A DNA stretch of 64,000 nt from Rhodococcus sp. 06-235-1A (GTDB lineage: Bacteria; Actinomycetota; Actinomycetes; Mycobacteriales; Mycobacteriaceae). This document shows positions 1-8,623 of this stretch, piece by piece. Where the stretch lies: assembly GCF_002258785.1 (NCBI RefSeq), contig NZ_NOYI01000008.1, positions 327,014 to 391,013 on the forward strand, written 5' to 3'. Made by a program: the position numbers and the translations under genes. The stretch's first letter is position 1. Every line of letters starts with the position of its first letter. The notes below the pieces were generated by a model. That model searched no databases and was not told where the DNA came from. It saw only the letters and a program-made list of their open reading frames with translations.

Positions 1-455
1 AACTGGGTGCCCTGGAACTTCTCCCGTCCGGGGAACGGCGGTACGACGGGTGTACTGAGTGGTCCCGACGCGTTGACGACGAACTTCGCCGCGTAATCGC
101 CGCGTGAGGTGGAGATCGACCAGTGATCGCCCGCCCACTCGATCTTCCGGACGTCGGTGTCGACATGCGTACGAGCCGGCAGACCGTTCGATTCGAGCAC
201 GTGGTCGGTGTACCGCTCCAGCTCCTCGCGTTCGGCGAACATGCGCGACCACTCGAAGGGCTCCGACGCGATCGAGTACAGCGGACTCTGCACGTCGACG
301 GCTGCGCCCGGGTAGCGATTCTGCTTCCAGGTGCCGCCGAGGAAAGGACGCCTCTCGAGAATGACGAAGTCGTCGATCCCGCGATCGAGCAAGGCCTTGG
401 CGGCGCACTGGCCACCGAAGCCGCTGCCGATGATGACCACACTGTGAACATGCAT
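1..455 (-). CDS. Flavin-containing / Baeyer-Villiger-type monooxygenase, N-terminal part
   Basis: This is the N-terminal part of an FAD-dependent monooxygenase; the rest lies beyond the left edge. From ATG at 455 the protein opens with a beta strand and the dinucleotide-binding motif GSGFGG (residues 10-15). An acidic-end strand (FVILERR) and a GGTW-x-x-NRYPG segment follow, typical of NADPH-dependent flavoprotein monooxygenases that oxygenate ketones or heteroatoms. The substrate cannot be told from 151 residues. A purine-rich ribosome site (GAGAGGGG) precedes the start. The gene diverges from RNase J, and a 20-bp palindrome lies just upstream of it. Confidence 0.85.
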   Translation of the reverse strand, partial: MHVHSVVIIGSGFGGQCAAKALLDRGIDDFVILERRPFLGGTWKQNRYPGAAVDVQSPLYSIASEPFEWSRMFAEREELERYTDHVLESNGLPARTHVDTDVRKIEWAGDHWSISTSRGDYAAKFVVNASGPLSTPVVPPFPGREKFQGTQ

Positions 456-499
456 GCTGACGAACCCCTCTCGCACGAGACGCAATCCGATGACGCGTG

Positions 500-519
500 T
501 CATCACTTTAAAGTGATGA
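500..519. promoter_or_regulatory. Perfect 20-bp palindrome, probable operator
   Basis: The sequence is a perfect inverted repeat with half-site TCATCACTTT. It lies between the divergent starts of the flavin monooxygenase (455) and RNase J (598), 45 bases upstream of the monooxygenase ATG. The ACGC/GCGT bases outside it (493-496 and 521-524) continue the symmetry with a small offset. Its length and position fit an operator for a dimeric regulator such as TetR or GntR. No regulator gene is adjacent inside the window, so the binder is unknown. Confidence 0.5.
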
Positions 520-597
520 TGCGTGATTCCGCAATGGCGTCGCGATCTTAGGACCGGGGTCGACGCCAGGTCGAGGGGCCCCCGTAGCGTTGGACGC

Positions 598-2307
598 ATG
601 TCGCGATCACCACGTAACCGGAAATCCCCCGCCGCTCCGAGAAAGCGAGCCTCTTCCGCACTCCAGGCCGGGCACCTTCGAGTGATCGCAACCGGCGGTC
701 TCGGCGAGATCGGCCGGAACATGACCGTGTTCGAATACGACGGAAAACTGCTCATCGTCGACTGCGGCGTCCTGTTCCCCGAAGAGCACCAGCCCGGCGT
801 CGACGTCATCCTCCCCGACTGGAGTTGCATCCGCGATCGTCTCGATGACGTCGTCGCGATCGTCCTCACCCACGGACACGAAGACCACATCGGCGGCGTC
901 CCCTACCTGCTGCGCGAGCGGGGCGACATCCCCGTCATCTCGTCGCGGCTGACGCTGCACTTCCTGGCTGCCAAATTCGACGAGTTCAAGGTCTCGACGA
1001 CGCTGATCGAGGTCGAAGCAGGGCAAACGCGTCAGGAAGGCCCGTTCGAGCTCGAGTTCATCGCCGTCAACCATTCGATCCCCGACGGTCTCGCCATCGC
1101 CATCCGTACCGACGCCGGCCTGGTGCTGCACACCGGCGACTTCAAGATGGATCAGTTTCCGCTCGACGGTCGGATCACCGACCTCCGTAGCTTCGCCCGC
1201 CTCGGAGAGGAAGGGCTCGATCTCCTCCTCGTCGACTCGACCAATGCCGAAGTTCCCGGGTTCATGGTCTCGGAGCGCGATCTGGTCCCGGCCATCGAGA
1301 AGGTGTTCCGCGAAACAACGGGGCGCGTGATCGTCTCGAGCTTCGCCAGTCACGTACACCGAATCCAGCAGGTACTCGACGCCGCGCATGCGCAGGGCCG
1401 CAAGGTTGCGTTCGTGGGGCGATCGATGGTGCGCAACATGAAGATTGCGACCGATCTGAGTTACCTCGATGTACCCGACGGGCTCGTCGTGGACCTACCG
1501 AAGCTCAACAGGCTTCCGGCGAACAAGATCACGCTGATCTGCACCGGTTCGCAGGGCGAGCCCCTCGCCGCACTGTCGCGGATGGCCTCGGGCGAACACC
1601 AGATCAAGGTGGGCGACGGCGACACCGTGCTGATGGCCAGCAGCCTGATACCCGGAAACGAGAACGCGATCTACCGCGTCATCAACGGTCTCGTCGAGAA
1701 GGGTGCACGCGTGGTGCACAAGGGAAATGCCAAGGTGCACGTCTCCGGCCACGCCAGCGCAGGCGAGCTCGTCTACTGCTACAACATTCTCGAACCCGCC
1801 AATGTGCTTCCCGTACACGGTGAGGCGCGACACCTGCGCGCCAATGCCGATCTCGCGATCAGGACCGGCGTACCTCGTGATCGCGTGCTGATCGCCGAGA
1901 ACGGAAGCGTCATCGACCTGTTCGACGGTGTCGCGCAGATCACCGGAAGCGTTCCTATCGAGCTGATCTACGTCGACGGCAGTGCCGTCGGTGGGGTTAC
2001 CGAGGATTCGCTGGCCGAGCGTCGCTTGCTGGCGAACGAGGGCGTACTGACCGTCATCGCGATCGTCGATCCCGACACTGGCCTGCTGGTCGACGACGTC
2101 GACTTCATCGGACGCGGATTCGCGCACGAGGCCAACGCTTTCGACTCGTTGGCCACGGCGATCGGTAAGACTCTGACCCGCGAGAGCGACGTCAACGTTG
2201 CCTCGCGAGAGCACATCGAGAAGCGCATCGTCCAGGAATCGGCCCGGTGGGCCAAGCAAACCCTGGGACGTCAGCCCCTCATCGTCCCGGTTGTCGTCGA
2301 CGGCTAG
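598..2307 (+). CDS. rnj: Ribonuclease J family metallo-beta-lactamase RNase
   Basis: This is a 569-residue RNase J, a zinc-dependent enzyme with 5'-3' exonuclease and endonuclease activity in RNA maturation and decay. The metallo-beta-lactamase signature HGHEDH lies at residues 92-97, after the family opening GGLGEIGRN. A beta-CASP region follows (HTGDFKMD, SSFASHVHR, then GSQGEP and HVSGHAS), and the C-terminal domain is complete. The ATG at 598 gives the usual length; an in-frame start 75 bases upstream would add an unconserved tail. In many actinobacteria the main rnj sits beside dapA. Here it does not, so this may be a second paralogue. Its stop overlaps that of the convergent MerR gene by four bases. 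Confidence 0.92.
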   Translation: MSRSPRNRKSPAAPRKRASSALQAGHLRVIATGGLGEIGRNMTVFEYDGKLLIVDCGVLFPEEHQPGVDVILPDWSCIRDRLDDVVAIVLTHGHEDHIGGVPYLLRERGDIPVISSRLTLHFLAAKFDEFKVSTTLIEVEAGQTRQEGPFELEFIAVNHSIPDGLAIAIRTDAGLVLHTGDFKMDQFPLDGRITDLRSFARLGEEGLDLLLVDSTNAEVPGFMVSERDLVPAIEKVFRETTGRVIVSSFASHVHRIQQVLDAAHAQGRKVAFVGRSMVRNMKIATDLSYLDVPDGLVVDLPKLNRLPANKITLICTGSQGEPLAALSRMASGEHQIKVGDGDTVLMASSLIPGNENAIYRVINGLVEKGARVVHKGNAKVHVSGHASAGELVYCYNILEPANVLPVHGEARHLRANADLAIRTGVPRDRVLIAENGSVIDLFDGVAQITGSVPIELIYVDGSAVGGVTEDSLAERRLLANEGVLTVIAIVDPDTGLLVDDVDFIGRGFAHEANAFDSLATAIGKTLTRESDVNVASREHIEKRIVQESARWAKQTLGRQPLIVPVVVDG

Positions 2308-2708
2308 ATCTGCGCCGCTGCACCCCGAGTCGACAACACCTCGGTCAGCTCCTCGGCGTAGGCGAGCTGCCGCCGCAACGTGCGGCAGCTGTCCTCGGCC
2401 TTGGTGTGGCACTCGCGAACGAACGCCGCGGCCGACGATCGAGCATCGTCGGCCGCGTTCTCGTCACCCAGGATGTCGAGGGATTCCAGTAGCTGTTTAA
2501 TCTCGGCCAACGTGAAGTCGAGTGGCTTCATCCGGCGAATGACGAGCAGGCGTTCGACGTCGGTCTCGGTGTACAACCGAAATCCACCTGCGGAGCGGGC
2601 AGAGGGCGTGACCAGGCCTACGTCGTCGTAGTGACGGACGGTGCGGATGGACAGCTCGGTTTTCTGAGCTACCTGCCCGATCTGCATGTGTACGCCGTCG
2701 TCTGCCAT
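2304..2708 (-). CDS. MerR family transcriptional regulator
   Basis: This 134-residue regulator has an N-terminal MerR winged helix (QIGQVAQKTELSIRTVRHYDDVGLV, split over residues 9-33, followed by FRLYTETDVERL). A coiled dimerisation helix follows, then a short C-terminal effector region with a single cysteine-histidine pair. The GAGGAG ribosome site eight bases upstream supports the first ATG. It lies 34 bases downstream of the SulP transporter gene on the same strand, so the two are probably cotranscribed and the regulator may control the transporter. The inducer is unknown. Confidence 0.88.
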   Translation of the reverse strand: MADDGVHMQIGQVAQKTELSIRTVRHYDDVGLVTPSARSAGGFRLYTETDVERLLVIRRMKPLDFTLAEIKQLLESLDILGDENAADDARSSAAAFVRECHTKAEDSCRTLRRQLAYAEELTEVLSTRGAAAQI

Positions 2709-2742
2709 GTGCCGCCTCTCCTCGCCCGCCCAACCACCCTAG

Positions 2743-4251
2743 TCAGTGCTCGCCGCCCAGGTTTCCACTGAGACGATCGTGCCGCTCGGTCGACGGCGCG
2801 TTCAAGCCGACGATCTCCACGGTCTTTCCTTTGGCCGCGTACTTGGTGGTGATGGCGTCGAGGGTCGCCACTGTCGATGCGTCCCAGATGTGCGACTCGG
2901 ACATGTCGATGACGACGTTCTTCGGATCTCCGACGTAGTCGAACTGATAGATCAGATCGTTGCTCGACGCGAAGAACAACTCGCCCTTCACCGCGTAGAC
3001 GCGGGTGTCCTCGTCGGGATGTGCCACGTCGACCACCTCGGTCAGATGGGCGACCCTGCGAGCGAACAGCACCATTGCAGTGATCACTCCGACGACGACG
3101 CCGTACGCGAGGTTGTGGGTGACGACGGTGACCGCGACGGTGGCGACCATGACGAGGGTCTCGCTCTTGGGCATGCGGCGCAACGTCTTCGGGTTGACAC
3201 TGTGCCAGTCGAAAGTTCCGATCGAGACCATGATCATCACCGCGACCAACGCGGCCATCGGGATCAGCGCGACGATATCGCCGAGACCGACCACCAGGAT
3301 CAGCAGGAAGACACCGGCGAGAAACGTCGAGATACGAGTGCGAGCACCGGAGACCTTGACGTTGATCATGGTCTGGCCGATCATCGCGCAGCCGCCCATG
3401 CCGCCGGTGAACCCTGTGACCAGATTCGCCACACCCTGCCCCCAACCCTCGCGGGTCTTGTTCGAGTGCGAGTCGGTGATGTCGTCGACGAGCTTGGCTG
3501 TCATCAGCGACTCGAGCAGGCCGACCAGGGCGATGGCGAGTGCGAACGGGGCGATGATGCTCAGCGTGTCGAACGTGAACGGCACATTCGGGATCAGGAA
3601 CGACGGCAGCGAGGACGGCAGTTCTCCTTCGTCACCCACATCCGGCACGGCCAGCGCGAAGACGAGTGTGACGCCGGTCAGTATCACGATCGCGATCAGT
3701 GGTGCCGGCACGATGGTGGTGAGCTTGGGTAGGAAGAACATGATGGCCAGGCCCGCGGCGACCATCGGGTAGACCAACCACGGCACACCGATCAGGTACG
3801 GGATCTGCGAGGAGAAGATGAGGATCGCCAGCGCGTTGACGAATCCGACCATGACACTGCGCGGGATGAATCGCATCAACTTGGCGACTCCCAGGACGCT
3901 GAGCACGATCTGCAGAATTCCGCCGAGGATCACCGCCGCAATGAGGTAGTCGATGCCGTAATTCCGAGCCAGCGGGGCCACGACCAGTGCGATGGCACCG
4001 GTCGCAGCGGAGATCATCGCCGGACGGCCACCGACGATGGAGATGGTGACCGCCATCGTGAACGACGCGAACAGCCCGACGCGCGGATCGACCCCGGCGA
4101 TGATCGAGAACGAAATGGCTTCGGGAATGAGCGCCAGCGCCACCACCAGGCCCGCAAGAACCTCTGTTTTGAGCCGCCTCGGTGAGCGCAACGCACCCAG
4201 CACCGAGACGTCTTCGACGGCGGTGACAGGCACCTGGGCAGCTCGAGACAC
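2743..4251 (-). CDS. SulP family inorganic anion transporter (sulfate/bicarbonate type) with STAS domain
   Basis: This is a 502-residue membrane transporter of the SulP/SLC26 family, which moves sulfate, bicarbonate or related anions. Hydrophobic helices start at about residue 30 with the family segment ALALIPEAISFSIIAGVDP. The central GGMGGCAMIGQTMINVKVSGARTR region (split around residues 265-290) is typical. The C-terminal STAS domain has the conserved strand VVIDMSESHIWDAS. The substrate is not readable from sequence. It heads a probable operon with the MerR gene and diverges from a LysR gene. A second, different SulP gene lies at 15.9-17.6 kb. Confidence 0.9.
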   Translation of the reverse strand: MSRAAQVPVTAVEDVSVLGALRSPRRLKTEVLAGLVVALALIPEAISFSIIAGVDPRVGLFASFTMAVTISIVGGRPAMISAATGAIALVVAPLARNYGIDYLIAAVILGGILQIVLSVLGVAKLMRFIPRSVMVGFVNALAILIFSSQIPYLIGVPWLVYPMVAAGLAIMFFLPKLTTIVPAPLIAIVILTGVTLVFALAVPDVGDEGELPSSLPSFLIPNVPFTFDTLSIIAPFALAIALVGLLESLMTAKLVDDITDSHSNKTREGWGQGVANLVTGFTGGMGGCAMIGQTMINVKVSGARTRISTFLAGVFLLILVVGLGDIVALIPMAALVAVMIMVSIGTFDWHSVNPKTLRRMPKSETLVMVATVAVTVVTHNLAYGVVVGVITAMVLFARRVAHLTEVVDVAHPDEDTRVYAVKGELFFASSNDLIYQFDYVGDPKNVVIDMSESHIWDASTVATLDAITTKYAAKGKTVEIVGLNAPSTERHDRLSGNLGGEH

Positions 4252-4421
4252 GACGACTCCGTTCGATGGGTGCGAGGGACTGCGACAGGTAGGGCGTCCA
4301 CTCCGCGGGCAACTCTACTCTTACCGGAGAGAAGGTTGTCAATCGTCGGGGCCCAGCCGGTGAGCTAGATTCATATACAGAGGCACAACAAAACTCACTC
4401 CGCGATGCAAGGAATGAATCG

Positions 4422-5315
4422 ATGTTCTCGCTCAACAGGCTCTCCTGCTTCATCGCCGTCGCCGAGGAGTTGCACTTCGGCCGCGCTGCCGAACGGCTGC
4501 ACATGACGCAGCCACCTCTGAGCAGGCAGATCCAACAGCTCGAGAGCGAAGTCGGCGTGCAGTTGATCGACCGCACGAGCCGGTCGGTGACGTTGACGGC
4601 CGCGGGGTTGGCCTTTCTCCCCGAGGCCCGACGCATCCTCGACCTCGCCGAGGGCGCACTGCTCACCGTCCGTCGCGTACCCACCGGCGACTTGGGGACG
4701 GTGGTCGTCGGATTCACCGGCGCCTCGGCCCATGCGGTGCTCCCGCAATTGCTCGACGCCGCGCGCGACAAGCTTCCGGATGTGAAACTCGTTCTGCGCG
4801 AGATGGTCTCGGCGGTACAGATGGAATCCTTGGCCGTCGGAGATATCGATCTCGGGTTGGCCAGGCCGCCGCTCAAGCGACCGGGCATCGCGTCCCGGCC
4901 GGTGCTGCACGAATCCTTGATCGCGGCGATGCCCGACACTCATCCGCTGGCCGAGAAGGACGAACTGTCGGTGGAGGACTTCGACGAGCAGCCGATCATC
5001 ATGTACTCGCCCGTCGACGCCCGGTACTTCCACGAGTTGCTCATCAGCACGTTCACCATCGTCGGGGTGACCCCGCGTTACGTGCAGTATGTGACCCAGG
5101 TGCACACGATGCTGGTGCTCGTTCGCTCCGGGATCGGACTGGCATTGGTACCGGAGTCCGCGTCGACCATGCGGCCGGAAGGTGTTGTGTTTCGGCCGGT
5201 TCGGACCGTGAAGGAACGACCCGTGGAACTCGACGCCGCCTGGCGCGTGGACAACGACAACCCAGCACTGCACCGCTTCATGACCGATGTGCTGCCGACG
5301 CGGGAGTGGTCGTGA
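4422..5315 (+). CDS. LysR family transcriptional regulator
   Basis: This 297-residue LysR-type regulator has an N-terminal winged helix-turn-helix (residues 1-60, with EELHFGRAAERLHMTQPPLSR spanning 15-35) and a periplasmic-binding-like effector domain from about residue 90. The N-terminal motif resembles the BenM/CatM branch that senses aromatic-acid intermediates, but effector specificity is an inference. It diverges from the SulP gene, which is a candidate target. Its end is three bases from the end of the convergent stress-protein gene. Confidence 0.9.
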   Translation: MFSLNRLSCFIAVAEELHFGRAAERLHMTQPPLSRQIQQLESEVGVQLIDRTSRSVTLTAAGLAFLPEARRILDLAEGALLTVRRVPTGDLGTVVVGFTGASAHAVLPQLLDAARDKLPDVKLVLREMVSAVQMESLAVGDIDLGLARPPLKRPGIASRPVLHESLIAAMPDTHPLAEKDELSVEDFDEQPIIMYSPVDARYFHELLISTFTIVGVTPRYVQYVTQVHTMLVLVRSGIGLALVPESASTMRPEGVVFRPVRTVKERPVELDAAWRVDNDNPALHRFMTDVLPTREWS

Positions 5316-5318
5316 CAG

Positions 5319-5714
5319 TTACCGCGGCAATCCCACCGGCGGCTTGACGGCCGTCACCGGGCAGTGCGCCTCGAGGAGAACGCGCTGAGAGATGCTGCCC
5401 ATGAACAACTTTCCCACGGGCGATCGACGCCGGATTCCGATCACGACCAGCTGAGCCTGCTCGTCGAACGACAGGTCGATCAGATTGTCGGCGTGCGAGC
5501 GGCCCGCCTCGTTGTCGTGAATTTTCGTCGTGACACCGACGGCCGCCGTCTCCTCGCGGGCCGATTCGACGGTGGCAGCGAAGTCGGCGTCGGCTGCGCT
5601 GTTGTCCTCGGCCACGATGAGCAAGTCCGTTCCACGCATGTGCGCCTCACGAAAAGCGAAGGGCAGCGCGCCTTTTCCTTCGATGGTCGGCGAGTAGCCG
5701 ACGACGACGGTCAC
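5319..5714 (-). CDS. Universal stress protein family, single domain
   Basis: This 131-residue single-domain UspA-fold protein starts with VTVVVGYSP and ends with the nucleotide-binding type loop GKLFMGSISQRVLLEAHCPVTAV. The GTG start at 5714 overlaps the TGA stop of the 2-hydroxyacid dehydrogenase by four bases, so translation is probably coupled. Usp proteins of this type bind ATP or respond to stress, but no specific role can be assigned. The central GhhGxRxxSPxGK loop is present as GIRRRSPVGK. Confidence 0.85.
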   Translation of the reverse strand: MTVVVGYSPTIEGKGALPFAFREAHMRGTDLLIVAEDNSAADADFAATVESAREETAAVGVTTKIHDNEAGRSHADNLIDLSFDEQAQLVVIGIRRRSPVGKLFMGSISQRVLLEAHCPVTAVKPPVGLPR

Positions 5715-6706
5715 TTCGTCACCGGCGTGACGAGGGTGCCGTCGGCCAGGAAGCGATCGAGGTTCTCGAGCGTCAGTGCTTCCATCGCGGCCCGCGTCTC
5801 CACCGTCCCGCTGCCCACGTGCGGCAGCAGCACCACGTTGTCCATCCCCAGCAGGGCGTCGGGCACGTTCGGTTCGTGGGCGAAGACGTCCAGACCGGCT
5901 CCGGCCAGCTGCCCCGCGGCGAGCAACTCGATCAGCGCCTCCTCGTCGACGACGCTTCCGCGTGCGACGTTGATCAGATACCCCTGCGGCCCCAGCGCTT
6001 CGAGCACCGCGCGGTCGACCAGATGCGCAGTTCCCGAGCCGCCCGACGCGGCGATGATCAAGACGTCGACGTTCTCGGCGAGCGCTGCTGGGCTGGCCGC
6101 GTAGACGTAAGGCGAACCGTCGATCTCGTTGCGATTGTGGTACGAGATCTCGCAGCGAAATCCTCTGAGCCGATCGGCAATTGCCGAACCGATGCGGCCG
6201 AGTCCGATGATTCCGACGCGCTTGCCGGTGACCTGACGCGTCAGTGGCGTGTTGCCCTCGGCCGGCCACCGGCCGGCACGCACGAACCTTTCGGCGGAGG
6301 GCAGCCCACGCATGGTGTCGATCACCAGACCGACGGCGAGGTCCGCCACACAGTCGGTCAACACGTCGGGGGTGTTGCTGACGGCGATCCCGCGGTCGGC
6401 TGCGGCGTCGACATCGGTGGTGTCGTATCCGACGCCGAAGTTCACCACAGCTCCGAGCTGCGGCAACCGTTCCATCAGCGCGGCATCGACCCCGGTGCGG
6501 CCGGAGGTCACAACTGCGGTGATCGATTCGCCGTGCACATCGAGGAATTCGTCGCGGCCATCCCCTTCGGGCAGTTCCAGCGCGTCGTACTCGGCGACCA
6601 ACGTGTCCATCAGCGACGGCTTGAGCGGTCCGACGCGGAGCACCCGACCGCCCTGTTGCGAATCCGGTTGAGACACAGAGGAACTCTGCGAGCTGACGGT
6701 GACCAT
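5711..6706 (-). CDS. D-isomer specific 2-hydroxyacid dehydrogenase
   Basis: This 331-residue cytosolic dehydrogenase interconverts 2-oxoacids and D-2-hydroxyacids with NAD(P)H. The Rossmann motif GLGRIG lies at residues 168-173. The catalytic trio is visible as Arg249 (NVARGS), Glu278 (AHEP) and His296 (LLPHVGS). The best matching subfamily is the glyoxylate/hydroxypyruvate reductase type, from VNFGVGYDTTDV. The ATG at 6706 has an AGGAG ribosome site five bases upstream; longer in-frame starts lack one. It is coupled to the downstream stress-protein gene and diverges from the ABC importer operon. Confidence 0.9.
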   Translation of the reverse strand: MVTVSSQSSSVSQPDSQQGGRVLRVGPLKPSLMDTLVAEYDALELPEGDGRDEFLDVHGESITAVVTSGRTGVDAALMERLPQLGAVVNFGVGYDTTDVDAAADRGIAVSNTPDVLTDCVADLAVGLVIDTMRGLPSAERFVRAGRWPAEGNTPLTRQVTGKRVGIIGLGRIGSAIADRLRGFRCEISYHNRNEIDGSPYVYAASPAALAENVDVLIIAASGGSGTAHLVDRAVLEALGPQGYLINVARGSVVDEEALIELLAAGQLAGAGLDVFAHEPNVPDALLGMDNVVLLPHVGSGTVETRAAMEALTLENLDRFLADGTLVTPVTK

Positions 6707-7044
6707 TGTTCTCCTCGCGAGATGGTGGAACGTGCGCGTTTCCTGTACGGTATGCCGCTTCTCGAATACCTGTCCAACACGGAAATAACATGGACCGATA
6801 CCCAAACGGCATGAACGACGCATTGCCGATGCAGGCTTGTCCAGCCTTCCCCATATCCGGCCTGGTCAGCCCCCTACAGATGTGATTCAGGCCTCATCAC
6901 AACTGTCTTTGTGACCCACAAAACTGGCCGGAAAGGGCATTTCGTCCGGTTGACGATGAAGACAGCCCGCTCATACCGTGTGTCTACCGTCACAGATTCG
7001 GCTGCGACTCGCAGACGCGGATCCTTTTCCCACTGGAGGCCACC
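6707..7044. promoter_or_regulatory. Divergent intergenic region with candidate promoter and operator palindromes
   Basis: This 338-base gap separates the 2-hydroxyacid dehydrogenase from the ABC importer operon, and no convincing gene was seen in it. Symmetrical elements are TGTGAT-N9-ATCACA (6881-6901) and TTTGTG-ACC-CACAAA (6908-6922). A TTGACG box at 6950-6955 followed about 16 bases later by CATACC could be a sigma-70-type promoter for the importer. The TGTGA arms are 11 bases apart, too wide for a classical CRP site. The binders are unknown. Confidence 0.4.
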
Positions 7045-8622
7045 ATGAGCCCTGCACTCTTCGTGCAGCAGGGACGGACCCACCGCGTCGCCGCAATTGC
7101 TGTTGGCGCACTGTCACTTTCACTGATCGCCAGCGGCTGCACCGTCGCCAACTCCAACAACGGTGGAGCCGCCCGCGCAGATACTCTGCGCATCGTCCTG
7201 CCCCAGGAACCTCCGACCCTCGAAGCCTGCGACGTCTCGCTCACGTCGGTCGGAGTCGTCACTCGCTCGAACATCACCGAGCCGCTCATGGAGCGCAATC
7301 CCAGCACCGGCGACCTCGAACCCAAGCTCGCCGACTCGTGGGAACAAACCTCCGATACCGAATGGACGTTCGCCATCCACCCCGGCGTGACGTTCAGCGA
7401 CGGGAGCCCCTTCGAAGCCGAGGACGCCGCGTTCTCCATCGACCGCACAGTCAATTCGGAACTGGGCTGCAACGTCGAGGGGTACGTGTTCGGCGACGCG
7501 AACCTGGTGGTCACGGCCGTCGACCCGATGACACTGACTGTGCAGTCCCCCGAACCCGACCCCATCCTGCCGCTGCGCCTGTCGTTCGTCGAGATGGTCC
7601 CGCGCACAGCCAGCTACACCGAGCGGGTACGAGAGCCCATCGGAACGGGGCCGTTCGCGATCGAGCGCTGGGACTACGGCCAGAAGCTCTCCCTGGTACG
7701 GAACGAGACCTACTGGGGCCCGAAACCCGAGTACGCCAGGGCCGAGTACCAGTGGCGCAGCGAGGGCAGCGTCCGCGCATCGATGGTGACCAACGGCGAG
7801 GCCGAGATCGCCACGTCGGTCGGACCGGAGGACGGTGCGGGCGACCTCGGCGTGGCGTACCCCAACAACGAGACAACGGCGCTGCGCATCCAGGCCGCTC
7901 AACCGCCGCTCGACGATATCCGGGTGCGGCAGGCGATCAACTACGCGATCAATCGCGACGGCATCGTCAAAGCACTCTTCCGCGGACTCGGCTCGCCTGC
8001 AGCGCAACTCATCTCCGAGGGTGTCGTGGGATTCAACGAGGACCTGACGCCGTGGCCCTACGACATGGACCAGGCCCGCACGCTGATCGACGAGGCACGG
8101 GCAGACGGGGTACCGGTGGATACCGAGATCCGTCTGATCGGACGCACCGGACAGTTCCCCAAGATCAACGAGACAGTGGAGGTCATCCAGAACTCACTGT
8201 CCAAGATCGGCATGAACGTCAAGATCGAGATGATGGACGCCGCCGGTACCGCCGAATACCAGGAACGTCCGTTCCCGGACGTCGGGCCGTATCTACTGGT
8301 GATTCAGCACGGCAATCAGGCCGGCGACTCCGCGTTCACCGTCGACCAGTACTTCACCAGTGACGGATTCCAGAGTGCCTACGGCACAGCGGACTTCGAC
8401 AAGGAGATCGCTGCTGCCGGCGCACTCACCGGAGAGGACAGGCAGGCAGCGTACGCGCAGGTGTTCGCGGACGAACCGAAGGACATCATGCAGATGGCCT
8501 ACATCGCACACATGAACGGGGTGCTCGCCAAGGCAGCCTCGGTCGACTACACGCCGGACTCGGCCACGGTCGACGAAATGCACCTGGCCGCGATGACCCG
8601 CGCCGATACCGAGAGGCCCTGA
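7045..8622 (+). CDS. ABC transporter substrate-binding lipoprotein, peptide/nickel family (SBP_bac_5)
   Basis: This 525-residue extracytoplasmic binding protein has a signal peptide with a lipobox (LIASGC, lipidated Cys32), so it should be anchored to the outer face of the membrane. The family-5 fold shows in DTLRIVLPQEPPTLEACD, the PLMERNPSTGDLEPKLADSWE segment, and the GTGPFAIERW and VRQAINYAINRD motifs. Family members bind oligopeptides, nickel chelates, opines or glutathione; the ligand here is unknown. It is the first gene of a five-gene importer operon, and the permease start follows its stop by one base. Confidence 0.92.
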   Translation: MSPALFVQQGRTHRVAAIAVGALSLSLIASGCTVANSNNGGAARADTLRIVLPQEPPTLEACDVSLTSVGVVTRSNITEPLMERNPSTGDLEPKLADSWEQTSDTEWTFAIHPGVTFSDGSPFEAEDAAFSIDRTVNSELGCNVEGYVFGDANLVVTAVDPMTLTVQSPEPDPILPLRLSFVEMVPRTASYTERVREPIGTGPFAIERWDYGQKLSLVRNETYWGPKPEYARAEYQWRSEGSVRASMVTNGEAEIATSVGPEDGAGDLGVAYPNNETTALRIQAAQPPLDDIRVRQAINYAINRDGIVKALFRGLGSPAAQLISEGVVGFNEDLTPWPYDMDQARTLIDEARADGVPVDTEIRLIGRTGQFPKINETVEVIQNSLSKIGMNVKIEMMDAAGTAEYQERPFPDVGPYLLVIQHGNQAGDSAFTVDQYFTSDGFQSAYGTADFDKEIAAAGALTGEDRQAAYAQVFADEPKDIMQMAYIAHMNGVLAKAASVDYTPDSATVDEMHLAAMTRADTERP

Positions 8623-8623
8623 C

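Noticed and set aside
1495..2412. Long open frame antisense to RNase J
   Set aside because: GC-rich codons make long shadow frames on the opposite strand. The sense frame has family motifs and this one has none.
6881..6901. CRP/GlxR site TGTGA-N6-TCACA
   Set aside because: The arms are 11 bases apart instead of six, so the half-sites do not fit a CRP-type dimer.
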